Shown here piece after piece: positions 1-10,639 of a stretch of DNA of 64,000 nucleotides (the first letter of the stretch is position 1; every line of letters begins with the position of its first letter). This stretch comes from Leishmania donovani (Eukaryota > Euglenozoa > Kinetoplastea > Trypanosomatida > Trypanosomatidae). Where the stretch lies: positions 298,831-362,830 of the forward strand of contig NC_018255.1 of assembly GCF_000227135.1 (NCBI RefSeq), read 5' to 3'. Made by a program: the position numbers and the translations under genes. Under the pieces are notes generated by a model. The model worked only from the letters and a program-made list of their open reading frames with translations. It did not search any database and had not been told where the DNA came from.

Positions 1-384
1 ATACTCGGTGCCGTCAAAGGCAGACGCCCGTCAGGCTTTGCGCCGCCGACGTTACCTGTGGCTCACCGCTCTGCCTCAATGCACGCACGTCACCGTCTGG
101 GGCGTACGCTGCGCGACCACGAAAACCGTCATCGCGCCACCTTCGATGCCGAGGGCATCTACTACAAGGTTCGCCGACAGAGCGAGGTCGAGGAGCGTGC
201 GCCGAAGCCACAGCAGGTGAGGGCCTCCGACTTGGAGACGCTCGGCAGGCAGGTCGACGTGGTGAAGGTGCCATGGAGTGTGGCAGCCAAAGCAAAGGCA
301 CAGGGATACTCGAGTGACACGCTGCGGGCGAAGGAGCGGCTGATTCGACTCACCCGCGGTGAAGACCCTGAAACAATTCCATAG
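1..384 (+). CDS. Hypothetical protein, 3' end only (start outside window)
   Basis: The reading frame is open from the first base of the window and ends at TAG 382-384, so this is the last 127 codons of a gene that begins upstream. The visible part is highly charged, rich in Arg, Glu and Lys, with no membrane segment. It ends in a basic, probably helical stretch (SSDTLRAKERLIRL) and the tail GEDPETIP. GC-rich third positions and the position just before a pyrimidine-rich spacer fit a real gene. I do not recognise the family and give no function. An internal ATG at 79 exists, but nothing suggests it is the true start. Confidence 0.6.
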   Translation: MLGAVKGRRPSGFAPPTLPVAHRSASMHARHRLGRTLRDHENRHRATFDAEGIYYKVRRQSEVEERAPKPQQVRASDLETLGRQVDVVKVPWSVAAKAKAQGYSSDTLRAKERLIRLTRGEDPETIP

Positions 385-1454
385 GGCCGAACCAGCGAGG
401 CGATCAGAGTAGTGGGAGACAAAAGAAGGAGGGGGAGGGCTGGTGGGGAACGGTGCTGCTACCCCTTCTTCTCCCGCCTCTCGACAAATTCCCACGCCAC
501 CCTACCCCCTGCATCACCTTGCCCTTCTTCACCCGAAACGCAAACCCTGACAGACGGTGCCTTTCGAGCACTCTGATGCATTCAGACTGAAGGAAGAAAA
601 CGAAAGCAGCAACAGCCGCCCTGCATCCGGGGGCCCTGTGCCCGTCTGCTCTCCTCGTCCGTGTGAAAGGCTGGCACATACCGGACGCGCGCGTGTGTGG
701 AAGCTACCGCAGCAGCAGTTAGGGGGAGAGCAGGTGTGTGCGAGGGGTTAATTTCTGCCTCAGTTGTACAGGTTCGGATTCCCATCAGCTTAACACAAGA
801 ATTGCGACAACAGCAATGCCAAAAAGTAGGGCAGGAGAGTTGAAGGACAAGGAGGCGTATGCGTGCGTTGCATTGTTTCTTTCTTTGGGAGGGGAGGGGA
901 GGGGGGTGTGGTAGCGCGGTGAAAAATGATGAATGGATCCGACATCGGCTTCTCACCCGACCTCACCACATAGGAGACATGACATGCCGCGCCACGCTCT
1001 TTCCGGTCAAAGCGTTGCACCTGCTCGAGTTGGCGACGTGTGCCTCACCCCCCTCCACGCCCCCGATGGACCTCGTCGCACCCTAGCACAGCGTTCGTCT
1101 GCTCACCTCCTTCATGCCGACGTGCTCCTTGCAGAACTCAAACGCGAGGTGCGATGAATGCAGTACCCACGCTGACGCCCACGGTGTCGGAGGCTGCTCT
1201 GACTCACTTGACCTCTTCCGTTTCTCTCTCATGTTTACTTCTTGTGTTTCCTTTAACACCGTTTCTCCGTGAGGCAAGGCACGAGAGGGGCATCCCACGG
1301 ACTCTGTACCAACAACAGTAGTGTAGCGCGGACCCCTTTGTCGAGGATACGAGCGCTCTCGGAAACGGACACGCAGGAAAGGGGGGGAACGAACGTTGCG
1401 GGTGTTGGTGTGTGTGTGTGTGCTAAGCACCAGTGAAGGTGAAGGTGCCGCATT
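385..1454. other. Intergenic spacer
   Basis: No convincing gene. The stretch holds the presumed 3' UTR of the first gene and the leader of the next. It contains a G-rich run near 885-910 and a short GT repeat near 1410-1425. Confidence 0.5.
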
Positions 1455-2213
1455 ATGATTGCTTGGACGAGGCACCACCACGCGCGTTGTGCAAGCCTTC
1501 TTCGGTACAGAGGGGAGGTGTTGCACTTTTCCGCGGATGCACAGACCGGGCTGGTTCGCCTCGTCGCATGCCTATGCGACAGCACTGCAGCCACCCCGAG
1601 TGGCGCCGGCGTTGCTGCAGTGAGGGACGAAGAGGCCAGGCTGTGGAGCCAAGAAGCGTGCCGCGCGCAATGTGTGCCCTTCTCCTCTAAACAGGTATTT
1701 GTTTCTGCGGCCCCTTTGAGTGCAGATACGACACAGGACGAGGACGTCCTGGAAGCGACAGCGGCATGCATTTTTCCCTGCTACATCTCGTGTGGCTGTC
1801 CAGTAGTTGTGCAGGTGTCGCCTGGACACCACAACTCAAATTCCTCCGAGGCCGAGGTGATGTCAGTGAGTTGCGCCCCACCCTCGTTGCGTGTGAAGCG
1901 CCTCTATGTGCACAATCCTGCTGGCAGCAAACAAGGCACCCATGATGCCCACACGGCTTCTTACTACGCGCGCCTACCAGATGCCAGTTTTCAGTGCTGG
2001 CAGGAACACAGCAAAGCCGTCGACGGTATTCTGGACGTGTGCAAAGGACGACCTGACTCAGCCCTGCACAAGCGTTTTACGGGACTATCCAGCCTTGACG
2101 TTGAGGTGTTGGAGTTGCTGAACCTGACCAAGACTCTCGGGTGTGCCACCGGCGGCAGCGGCACCGCTTCTGTGGACTTCACTCGCAACACGTGTGGTGA
2201 GACAGCACTTTAG
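1455..2213 (+). CDS. Hypothetical protein, 252 aa
   Basis: An ATG at 1455 opens a 252-residue frame ending in TAG at 2211-2213. Codon choice and amino acid composition look like a real kinetoplastid gene: Ala, Val, Ser, Cys and acidic residues are well mixed, without the Pro/Ser/Leu/Cys monotony of translated spacer. It has about a dozen cysteines, no obvious signal peptide or membrane segment, and a C-terminal part (SLDVEVLELLNLTKTLG) that could form an amphipathic helix. I recognise no domain. It lies alone between two long spacers, upstream of RBP16. A chance frame is possible, because this length can occur by chance in GC-rich DNA. Confidence 0.6.
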   Translation: MIAWTRHHHARCASLLRYRGEVLHFSADAQTGLVRLVACLCDSTAATPSGAGVAAVRDEEARLWSQEACRAQCVPFSSKQVFVSAAPLSADTTQDEDVLEATAACIFPCYISCGCPVVVQVSPGHHNSNSSEAEVMSVSCAPPSLRVKRLYVHNPAGSKQGTHDAHTASYYARLPDASFQCWQEHSKAVDGILDVCKGRPDSALHKRFTGLSSLDVEVLELLNLTKTLGCATGGSGTASVDFTRNTCGETAL

Positions 2214-3450
2214 AGGGGTGCCCTCTGAGCCAACGATGTGAGGCCAAACTCCTCGCATGTGCGTGCGCTCGTATCGCAAGGTAAAGAGCCGGAAAAAAAA
2301 AGAGAGAAAGTCAACGCCGTGGCCAGAAACAGGCAAGCACGCCCTTTCGGTGGCGCAATGCTTTGCTCATGAGGCAGTTCTGCCCCCCCCCCCTATTTGT
2401 GTGTGTTTGTTTGCGGGTGTGCCGTCGTGAGTTGCCTCCGCGTCCGCCATCCTTTGTCCACAAGTTTATCATCTGCTCCTGCTACTGCTGCGTGTCTGCA
2501 CAGAGAGAGTGCTTTGCAGAAAAAAAGAAGAAAGCGTCAACAACACACGAAACAGTGCAATCCTCTCATGCCCACTGTGCGAGATTAGGGGTGAGATGGA
2601 GAAGCAGCGGGCGATCCGGTGCTGTGCACATTGGGGCGTCTGCCTTCTGTTCCCCTGCGTTCAGCTCGCCCCTATCTTTCCTGGATTCCTTGTGACGTGT
2701 GAGACAGCAAGTGAGCTTTTGGGGCACAATAAGAATGCTGAGTGAGCAAAGAGAGGGAGGCTCTATTTGAGTGGATGTGGAGGAGTGCGGAAGGCTGTGG
2801 AGGAGAGCGAGGGCTGGGGTGTGTGACAAGGGAGGGGGTGGTGCAGCAACGCTGTGGCGTGCAACAGGTGAGGTCTGTTTTTTTTTTCTGACCCTCCTTC
2901 CCCCCTCCTAGCCTCTTTCTGCTCGATCCTTGCCATTTCTCTCGGTATTGCCTCTCCTCTGTTTGCCCTCACGTACGTCCCACCTCCCTCATTTCTTTTT
3001 CTTCCCGTGCGCGCTACCTCCGTGCCGCTGCCGACTTGGTACGCCCCAATGGTGAAGAACAACACATGTGCAACTCTCCGTGATCTCATCCCTCTTTCGT
3101 TCGTCCTCTTCTCCCCGCTGTTCGACCCCTTTTTCTTCCTCGTCGCGCGCACATGATGCCCACCGATACCGTCACCCATCACCACGCCGCACACTCCGCC
3201 GGCTTCCTCCGCCGCTTACCTCACACATGCGTACCGCGCACAGCATCTTGCTGCCACCACAGCATTGCACCTTTTTTTTTTGTCTCCATTTCTCTCCCCC
3301 TCTTCTCTTTTTTTGTCGACTCCTCACGCGTACTGACCTCATACGGTAGAGCAGAGAAGCAACCACTATAAAAAAAAAACAATCACGACCATCGCAACCC
3401 GCCTCTCTCTCCCTCTCGCGCCTTTCGTTGCTTGGCCATTACAAGCCGTC
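2214..3450. other. Intergenic spacer before RBP16
   Basis: No gene seen. Low-complexity runs include A9 at 2295-2303, a C9 run near 2384 and a T-rich run at 2877-2888. From about 2890 to 3330 the + strand is pyrimidine-rich, as expected upstream of a trans-splice site. Confidence 0.5.
3348..3349 (+). promoter_or_regulatory. Predicted spliced-leader acceptor for RBP16
   Basis: A strong T/C tract (about 3271-3316) is followed by the AG at 3348-3349, giving a leader of about 100 nt. A second tract (3401-3428) is followed by AG 3444-3445, which would leave only 5 nt, so the upstream site is preferred. Inferred from sequence only. Confidence 0.4.
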
Positions 3451-3882
3451 ATGTTCCGTGCCTCCTCTGTTTCCCGCATTGCGCCATCCCTGGCGTTGCT
3501 GAACACCGGCAAGGTCGTCTCGTGGATGAGCGGCCGTGGCTTTGGCTTCATCGAGGACAATGCGGACAAGAGGCAGCACTTTGTCCACTTCTCTGCACTC
3601 CAGACGGAGACGGGAGGCTACCGCGCGCTCGCGGTTGATCAGGAGGTCGAGTTCGAGGTGGCGTCGCAGGACGGACGTACCCGTGCTGAGAACGTGACAG
3701 CCCCCGGTGGCGGCAAGCTCCCCTCGGGCCCCCGCCCGCCGGAGGGTGCCCCAAGCGGTCGTGGTGGCTTCGGCGGTGGCCGTGGTCGTGGCCGTGGTGG
3801 CCGCAACAGCAACCGCCAAGACCGCGGAGGGGATCGCGATGGCGGCCGTCAAAATGACAACAACTTCAGCGATGAGTTCTAG
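3451..3882 (+). CDS. RBP16: RBP16-like mitochondrial Y-box RNA-binding protein
   Basis: This 143-residue protein has the kinetoplastid RBP16 architecture. An N-terminal basic, Ser-rich stretch (about residues 1-18) resembles a mitochondrial presequence. A cold-shock domain spans about residues 19-85, with the RNP1-like motif GFGFIE and the RNP2-like motif HFVHFS. An RGG/Gly-Arg-rich tail (about 105-135) ends in an acidic FSDEF. In trypanosomes RBP16 binds guide RNAs and mitochondrial mRNAs in the mitochondrial matrix and influences RNA editing and mRNA stability; the RGG tail is an arginine-methylation target. Length and order match that family. The ATG at 3451 is chosen because it gives the presequence. 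Neighbours are functionally unrelated. Confidence 0.92.
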   Translation: MFRASSVSRIAPSLALLNTGKVVSWMSGRGFGFIEDNADKRQHFVHFSALQTETGGYRALAVDQEVEFEVASQDGRTRAENVTAPGGGKLPSGPRPPEGAPSGRGGFGGGRGRGRGGRNSNRQDRGGDRDGGRQNDNNFSDEF

Positions 3883-6800
3883 GCGCCAGGAAGAAAGCTA
3901 AAAAAAAAAGAGAAAAGAGGACGAGCGAGAGAGCTTTGGCGCGAGCTGTGTTTCTCTGGGTGGCGCGGCAGCCGCGCTGCACTCGGCTTCGCCCGCTCTT
4001 TCTTCTTTCTTTTCCGCCCTTTCTGTGTCTTCTTGCTCCGTGAGGCTCCTATAAAAGAGAGACTGACAGCTTTCAGCGTTAGCATAGAGAGAGTCGACGG
4101 GTATATCTGCGTGTGTGCGTGTGGCTGACGGCGGCGCATACAGCGCGCGCACACACACACAGAGGCACCTTTGTAACAGAGGTTGTCTGTGTGGCCAGGG
4201 GCGGTGGGGCGGGTTACGGCGAGAGCACAGTGGTGACAGCCATGCCTTGATGCAGGCAGGACGAACAGCGAGCAACTCGCTAAAAGCAATGAAGGAAAGA
4301 AGCAGGCAGAATCTTCTCTTATGAAGGAATTCCGTGCACCGTTCCTGTTCATGTTTCTGCCTTCCGCTCCCCCCTCCCCTGCTGAGTCTCGTTGTCTCTA
4401 CGGGGGCACCCCGCTGGGCGTGCTGCTGCTTCTCTTGCTCCTTCCTTCTTTGCCGTGACATCTCATCACAGGCCAAAGGAAGCCAGCGCCAGGAAAAGGC
4501 GAGAGGGAGGAGAGGGGAGACTGAAAGGGGGAGGGTGAGGATCGAGTGTCAAGGGGAGGGTGGGGGGGGGGTGGCATTTCCAGCTGCACATGCCGAGGGG
4601 CGAGGGAAAGGGTGGAGGGGTCGGCGAGGGAGACAGACAGGCGTGCGCAAAGCTCGAGGGAAGTGCAGCGACCGGGTGTGTGTCATAGAACTCTGTCAGA
4701 CTGATGGGAAGTGCGGACGCAAGAAAGCAGCGCACTCCCGCGGTCTTCCAGCGTGTGGGATGAAGAGGTGCTTTTGTCTTGTTTTTTGTGGCCTCCTCCT
4801 CTTTTGTCGCGTCGGGCAGTAAGCGTGCGCTCTTGTCGAAGTCTTGTGCGCGTGTGCCCGCACCCCTCCTCCTCGTCCTCCCCGCGTTTGTGTGACAGAA
4901 GTGCTCACGTCTTCGTGTCGAGAGTGTACACCCTTTCTGTGCTTGATTGTGAACGTGTGCGCATGTATTTTGTGTTGGCGTTCGTTGTCTTTTTTTTTTT
5001 GCTCTGTGGTTAAGGTGTCCGCGTGCCTGCGCGACTCGTCTTTTAAGGGCGTTTCTTCTTTTTTTCCTCCCTCCTTGGGCTTGGTAAGTATGCAACAACC
5101 CCGACGTGTGTGTGCGCGCGCGTGTACGTGTGCCCGTTTCTCTTTCTTTTTTTCTTGTGCACACGTGCGTACCGTCACTCTCTGCGGCAGCGTCAGTGAT
5201 CGCATCCCTGCATTTCCGACGAAGCGAAGCGCCTCTTCCGCTTTTCTTATTTTCTTTTCCATTGTGAGCGTCGACACATGTGCGCACACTAATCTGGGTG
5301 CGATCGTCGTCGCTTCTTTGAGAGAAGCAGAAGGGGAGAGGGAGGGCGGCCGTCAGAAGCGGGGCCAAGGATGCAGCGGCCAGCACAAAGGTAGCAGCGA
5401 CCGGCAGGCCGAAAGTAACCCGGTTTCAATCAATGGCCATGAGATAGAGGGCAGAGTTGCGGAAGCACATAATAGCTCGGTGTCACCACTAAACAGCAAA
5501 CTAAGAGAAGAAAGGGTAAAGAAACTCACACCTACACACCCACACTCGCACACCCACAACGAAACACCTCAAGAAACAAACGCGCGCCCACGGAAGATGC
5601 CGAAGGGGTGCGAATCTCACGGAGCTGTCAAGGACTGGATAAAAATAGAAACTCACAGTGGGGATGTGCGGGATTCGTGTGTTCTCTAATGAATCCTTCA
5701 TGGCGTCGTCTATCCCATGATGAGGGTTGTTGCACGGATGTGCTGGTTGCTCTGGGAGGTACAGTAGTCTTCTTCTCTTCGCCTCCTTCATGAGGCAAGG
5801 GAGGAAGGTGTGCATCTGCGCCCGCCATCATTGGCAACCTACCACCATGCAAGCGACAGAGTAGGCGTTGAGGGGAGGGGAGGAGGGGTCAGCTTGCAGG
5901 AGCGCTCTCACAGGTGACTTGTAGAGGTACTGTCCACGTGCCTCGACCTTCTCCTTTCTCTTCATTCAGCTCGCTTTATCTCCCTTGATCTCTGCGCCGA
6001 GGCCGCTTTCGATGCTGTTTTTCCTTCAGCTGGTTGCATCCTCTTTCGCTCATCCCTTCCGCGTCTGCCTCTCATCTTCCGCTTGCTTCTCGCCCCTGCT
6101 GCAACACAACGCATGCATGCACGCACGCACAACCGCAAAACACACCCTGACCCCCTTCCCGCTCTCACGCACGATTGCGATCGTTATATGCACCCACATC
6201 TTCCTCTGCACACAGTCCTTTTTTTTTTCCTTCTTCCGAAGTAGTATCTTCTGGGAAGCGGCCTTGTGAGCTGCGCATTTGCAGCCTCCTCTTCCTCCTC
6301 CTCCCTCTCCAACGTCTTGCTTCACGCGCACGCACGAACGCACGCACGCACAAGCGGAAAAGCGCACATGCGCATGCAAAGCTAAGCGGGAAGAAACCAT
6401 AATACAGAGTGAGACGACAACGCTAGGATAGGCGAGGCGCCGAAGTACTTCGATACGGCAGCAACGCAGGCATCCACACTTTGAGCTATACACACGCAGA
6501 GGCTGCAGGAGCGTATGAGCGTAGCCGCTCATCCGTGCCACGTACGTCTCCTCTCCCTTTTCCCGTTTTCTTGCCTTGTACTTTTCTTCTCTCATGTTGT
6601 ACCTCGCCACTGCACCCCGGCCACCTAGTTCCCTCACCTCGATCTTTGTTGCTCCCCACCTCTCTTCTTGGCCGAGCTTCCGACATCGTTGACTTGGTAG
6701 TCTCCGAAGCACTGGCCAGCGCCTTCAACTCTCCCCCTTCAGCGAGTTGTTTTTCCTGTGTGCCCCATATATATCTGCCCCCCTTGTTACTTTTCTTCTG

Positions 6801-7253
6801 ACCTTCTCGTGCTACGAAGCCACAAAACAGAGGTAAAGCCATCTGTGTCTGTGTCTGCTTGTGCGTGTCTGCTCCCTTTTGTTATTCGATTTTGTCTACT
6901 CCCCTCGTGCCCATCTTGAAGGCCACCGTAGAGAGGAGCTCACACAAGCTAGCGTCGCCGCTTTTCGCTTTCCAGCAACGCCCGCCTTCTTGGGGCCACT
7001 TCATCAAAAGCGAAAATACGTCCTTCTACACACAAACACACACGCGCATCAAAGTACCGCCTCCGACCTCGTTTGCCCCACTCTCTGTCTCTCGTGTTTT
7101 CGCGAGTGACGGCGTCACCTCGCCCTCTATCCTTCACTCCACTGATCGAGGGAGGTTTTCACGCACGTGCTAAGCACGACACCGCGCCAGTAAGGTCAGG
7201 ACTAGCAGAAACGAGGGGGGGGGGTGAAAGGGAAGGAAGAAAGGGGGGACGCC
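3883..7253. other. Long intergenic spacer (RBP16 3' UTR and next leader)
   Basis: About 3.4 kb without a credible gene. Open frames here translate to monotonous Ser/Leu/Cys/Arg/Thr strings typical of T/C-rich and CA-repeat DNA. A purine-rich, G-run stretch lies at 4495-4640, and CA/GT-type runs at 4150-4162 and 5100-5125. Pyrimidine-rich DNA at 6550-6800 may mark trans-splicing signals for the next gene. Confidence 0.5.
4495..4640 (+). other. Purine-rich stretch with G-runs (possible G-quadruplex)
   Basis: The + strand here is dominated by G and A, opposite to the pyrimidine bias of most spacers in the window. At 4554-4573 three or more G-runs lie close together, including a run of ten Gs, which fits a G-quadruplex in the transcript. 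It lies in the presumed RBP16 3' UTR. Folding is an inference. Confidence 0.35.
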
Positions 7254-8852
7254 ATGTCATCGCCAGGCGCGTTGCAGCCGTGGCATGTGCGCTCCGAGAA
7301 GCTATCAAGAATCCCGATGATCCCGGTACTGGCCATCAAGCACCCGGAGGAGCCTTATTCTACATCGCAAGCGACCGTAAACTCAACGACCACGTTTTCG
7401 CCCTCGTTCGCATCTGCTCAGACGCCAGACGATATGGGCAAGAGAGGGGGATCGACGGCCGCGTTAACTGAGGTGAACCACCTCGGGGAACGCTACAGCA
7501 GCTCCAACGGCTCCACGTCTGTCTCGGACGACGGACAGTGCTCCGGCGAAACGGCGGCGGTGTGCGCGCCGTTCCACTATCACGAAAACTCAGATTCCTG
7601 TGTGTGCCCCATGTGTAAGCTGACACTTTACATTTCCCACGTGTACCGCGATCAGCGTCGCGCCTCCCCACACGTGATGGCGGCGCGGCCCTCGCCCGAG
7701 TACGTGATGGCCCCGGATGGGTCACTGCCGCTGCTGACGCCGATCTACAAACCAGATGGCGTGTCGGTGTGCCCTGTGTACACCGCTTTTGGCTTCTGTC
7801 CCTTTCTCAGCGGCTGCTTCTTGCCGCACGACGAGGGCAGCTGCGCCTCCGCGCGAGTGCCGCGACTGGCGTCGGCGGAGGAGGAGCTGAAGCGACTGAC
7901 GCAGCGGGCGAGGGAGCTGCAATGCAGCGATGTATGGGCGTGTGAGGTGTGCGGCTACAGCCATGTCGACGAGTTTTGCGAAGTGGCGCTGGGCACGGAG
8001 CACTACTTCCGTCAGTGCCCGCGTTGCACCTTGATGTGCTTCTTTCCAAACATCACGTACCTTGTGGAGCACATCTTGTGCAGCGTTGGTGACGACTACC
8101 AGTTGTTCAAGACGGAGGTGGATCGCTACCGAAGACTGCTGCCGGACTTGTTCAAGATCCCGCTTACCTTCGAGGCTCACCGTGTGGCAAGCATCGTTTT
8201 CGCATGGAGTCTCCTCTCACCGGTGCACGCGCGTGACGCGATGAACAGTGTTGTGCGGGAGTTTCCTAATGTCGAGTCTATCATCAGCGTCGGGAGCGGA
8301 GCCGGGTACATTGAGCACATCTTCAACCGTGTCATGCACCAGGTGCCACTGAGAGAGGAGTGGGCGGTGGATCGAGAGCGCTTTCCCACGACATCCTTCG
8401 ACGACGTGCGGTGCGACTTCTACGGCAAGCGCACCATCCCCATCTTCGCCTTCGACGCGCTGGCGCTGCAGAGGACATACAGCGTGCATGTCTCCATAGG
8501 GGGTCCGATCTCCCTCTACTCGCTCAACTGCAAGCAGTCGGTGCTGCTGCTCTGCTGGCCGCCGTTTGGCTCTCGGGAGCGGGAGGAGAGCTCGATGGGC
8601 TTTGAGGCACTCGAGTACTTTACTCGCGAGGGTGGCTCGATGCTCATCTACATTGGCGACACCGCCGCGACGGGGGACTGGCGCTTTCACATGCTTCTCA
8701 AGTCCCACTACAAGCTTCTACGGGATTACCCGGTGCGCCGAGAGCTGCGTCGGTGGTGTCCACAGGAGATGGGCTTCGTGTATGGCGGCAACGACACCAT
8801 CGGTGTCTACCAACTGCGCGAGACGCCGCTGTCTTCGGTGGGATTCAGCTAG
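7254..8852 (+). CDS. CCCH zinc-finger protein with SAM-methyltransferase-like domain
   Basis: The ATG at 7254 gives 532 residues; a GTG lies 30 bases upstream in frame but is unlikely to be used. The N-terminal 100 residues are Ser/Thr-rich and probably disordered. C173, C182, C188 and H192 form a CX8CX5CX3H finger, the single-stranded RNA-binding CCCH type. Further CxxC pairs follow (AxEVCGY, RQCPRC), suggesting a second zinc site at about residues 225-265. The C-terminal half looks like a Rossmann methyltransferase: motif-I-like SVGSGAGYIE at about 345-355 and a catalytic-loop-like CWPPFG at 434-439, followed by a strand-like MLIYIGD. An RNA-targeted methyltransferase is a reasonable inference; the substrate is unknown. 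No known enzyme is identified, and the fold could be catalytically dead. Confidence 0.75.
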   Translation: MSSPGALQPWHVRSEKLSRIPMIPVLAIKHPEEPYSTSQATVNSTTTFSPSFASAQTPDDMGKRGGSTAALTEVNHLGERYSSSNGSTSVSDDGQCSGETAAVCAPFHYHENSDSCVCPMCKLTLYISHVYRDQRRASPHVMAARPSPEYVMAPDGSLPLLTPIYKPDGVSVCPVYTAFGFCPFLSGCFLPHDEGSCASARVPRLASAEEELKRLTQRARELQCSDVWACEVCGYSHVDEFCEVALGTEHYFRQCPRCTLMCFFPNITYLVEHILCSVGDDYQLFKTEVDRYRRLLPDLFKIPLTFEAHRVASIVFAWSLLSPVHARDAMNSVVREFPNVESIISVGSGAGYIEHIFNRVMHQVPLREEWAVDRERFPTTSFDDVRCDFYGKRTIPIFAFDALALQRTYSVHVSIGGPISLYSLNCKQSVLLLCWPPFGSREREESSMGFEALEYFTREGGSMLIYIGDTAATGDWRFHMLLKSHYKLLRDYPVRRELRRWCPQEMGFVYGGNDTIGVYQLRETPLSSVGFS

Positions 8853-10639
8853 CGACCTTGAAAAGTCGAAGAGGGACAGGCACCGACTGGCAACATTTCA
8901 CATCCTTCAAGAGGGTAAGCGGCAGGTTGAAGACGCGCCGTCATCTACGCTCTCAAAAAGAAAAGGGAAGCCCCTAACACAGACGCGGATGCGCCCACGC
9001 GTTCTTCACCGGGGTTAGTCACAAGAAGCGAAAATAGCATGAGCCACTCGCTCTCGCATATGTCTGCCTGTCTGTCTGTCTCTCTCTCGCTCTGGGTTTG
9101 TGTGTGTTATACTGGTTCCCTCCTCGCATTTCCTCTCCTCCACGTCCTCTCGTTTTCCTTTGTGCGCTCTTTTCTCCCTCGACGCTCTCCTCTCCTCGCC
9201 TTCATCCCGCGTTCCTTTTTTTTGTTCACCTTCCCCTCCCCGTAACGTCCGATTGCATACCCATAAAGCACAGCGAATATAGAACATATATATAATCAGC
9301 ACATACACACACTCCTACACACACAGCAGGAAAAAAAGGAGACCAAGGGATCCTTCGTGTTTGTGTGTCTGTGTGTCTCTCTCCTCTCTGTGCGTGAGTG
9401 CCTTGGGTGGGCGCTGTAGCGGACGAGTCTGGCACGAACGTCTGTTTTCCTTTCTTTTTATGTCTGCCTTGGGAGAGATGTAGCCTTGAGGGGGGGGGGG
9501 GAGTTTGCGCGCAGTTGGGTGAGACGACGGCTATGAAAGGCAAGGAGGGGTGCGTTTTTGAATGCTCCTCTCCCATTCTTTTGGCGACAATGTACGCCAA
9601 GAGAGAGAGGGACCAGCGGGCCTTGACGAAGCTCGTTTTTCATAGGCACGGAAGGGCTGATCGTACGTGCGTGCGTGTGCGCGTGAGTGCTACAGACAAT
9701 ATCAGTGCGGCGCCATGCTCGTACGCAAATGAAAAAGCAAAAAAAAAGGAAAAAACGGCAACGGCTCAGCTCACCTGCGGCAAAGGCGGAAAGGGCGAGT
9801 CGACGCGATTTACAAAAAAAGGAGAGGAGGGTAGAGAAGCCGCAAAAGGACGTCAAGGAGGGTAGTGGTGAAGGACAAGTACGTGGGCGGGCAAGGGTGT
9901 GAGGAGTGGGGGTGGATTGCAGAGAGTTCGGACGTCGTTACTGAGGCAGAGAAAAAGAAGAGCATACTGTGAAGAGAAATGAGTGGTGCTTGGTGTGAAG
10001 CGGGAGGGCGAGGGCTATTGATGGGAGTAGGTAGACAAGGGTAGCAGCCGCATGTGGACAGTCGCTCGCTTAGGTGTGTTACCGTCTGGGGTTCATAGAT
10101 CTTCTTTTTGAAACACAAAGAGGATGTCGCTGAAACAGGGAGTCAGAAAGGAGGAGGGCGGGAGGGCGAGAGCGAAAAGGCGACGTGCGGATGTGTGCGC
10201 GCATCGTCGAACTCTTCACATCGACACCTGATACAGAGAACGAGCAGCGCTCCCCTCCTTGCCAAGAGATGTACCTTGTGTGTTTTCGCAGTGGTTCATC
10301 TTTGCCATTCCCGTCGATGATTCCCAATCAAAAGAGGTTTCTGGGCTTCTCCGTCGTTCCTCTCCCCCTCTCCCCCTCCCGCTCCCCACCCTTTCGCCCA
10401 CTGGCAGGAATTTTGTGTCTTTTTCGTGTCGCCAGGAGGCGCACAACGATGTGATGCGGTTGAACGCGTGCGGCCTCTTTTGCTTTCCTTTGCTGCACAG
10501 CCTCTTGTTCTTCTCGCCAGAGAAAGCTCACGCTTGTGATCTACGGTGTTTCCACTTGCGTGTGTACGTGCGCCCTTGCGTATAGGTGTGGGGTGCCAGA
10601 CGCCCCCTCTTCCCCCTCTTATCCCTGCCAATGCCGAAC
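8853..10639. other. Intergenic spacer
   Basis: No credible gene. Notable runs are a tract of 12 Gs (9490-9501), A-rich runs near 9736-9755 and 9815, and GT/CA-type repeats around 9300-9380. The presumed 3' UTR of the CCCH protein begins here. Confidence 0.5.

Noticed and set aside
4466..5386. Minus-strand open frame of 306 codons in the RBP16 spacer
   Set aside because: Translation is Lys/Arg/His/Thr monotony from CA and T/C-rich DNA, not protein-like.
4844..5689. Plus-strand open frame of 281 codons
   Set aside because: Cys/Ser/Phe/Arg strings from GT and T-runs, with no domain or plausible start context.
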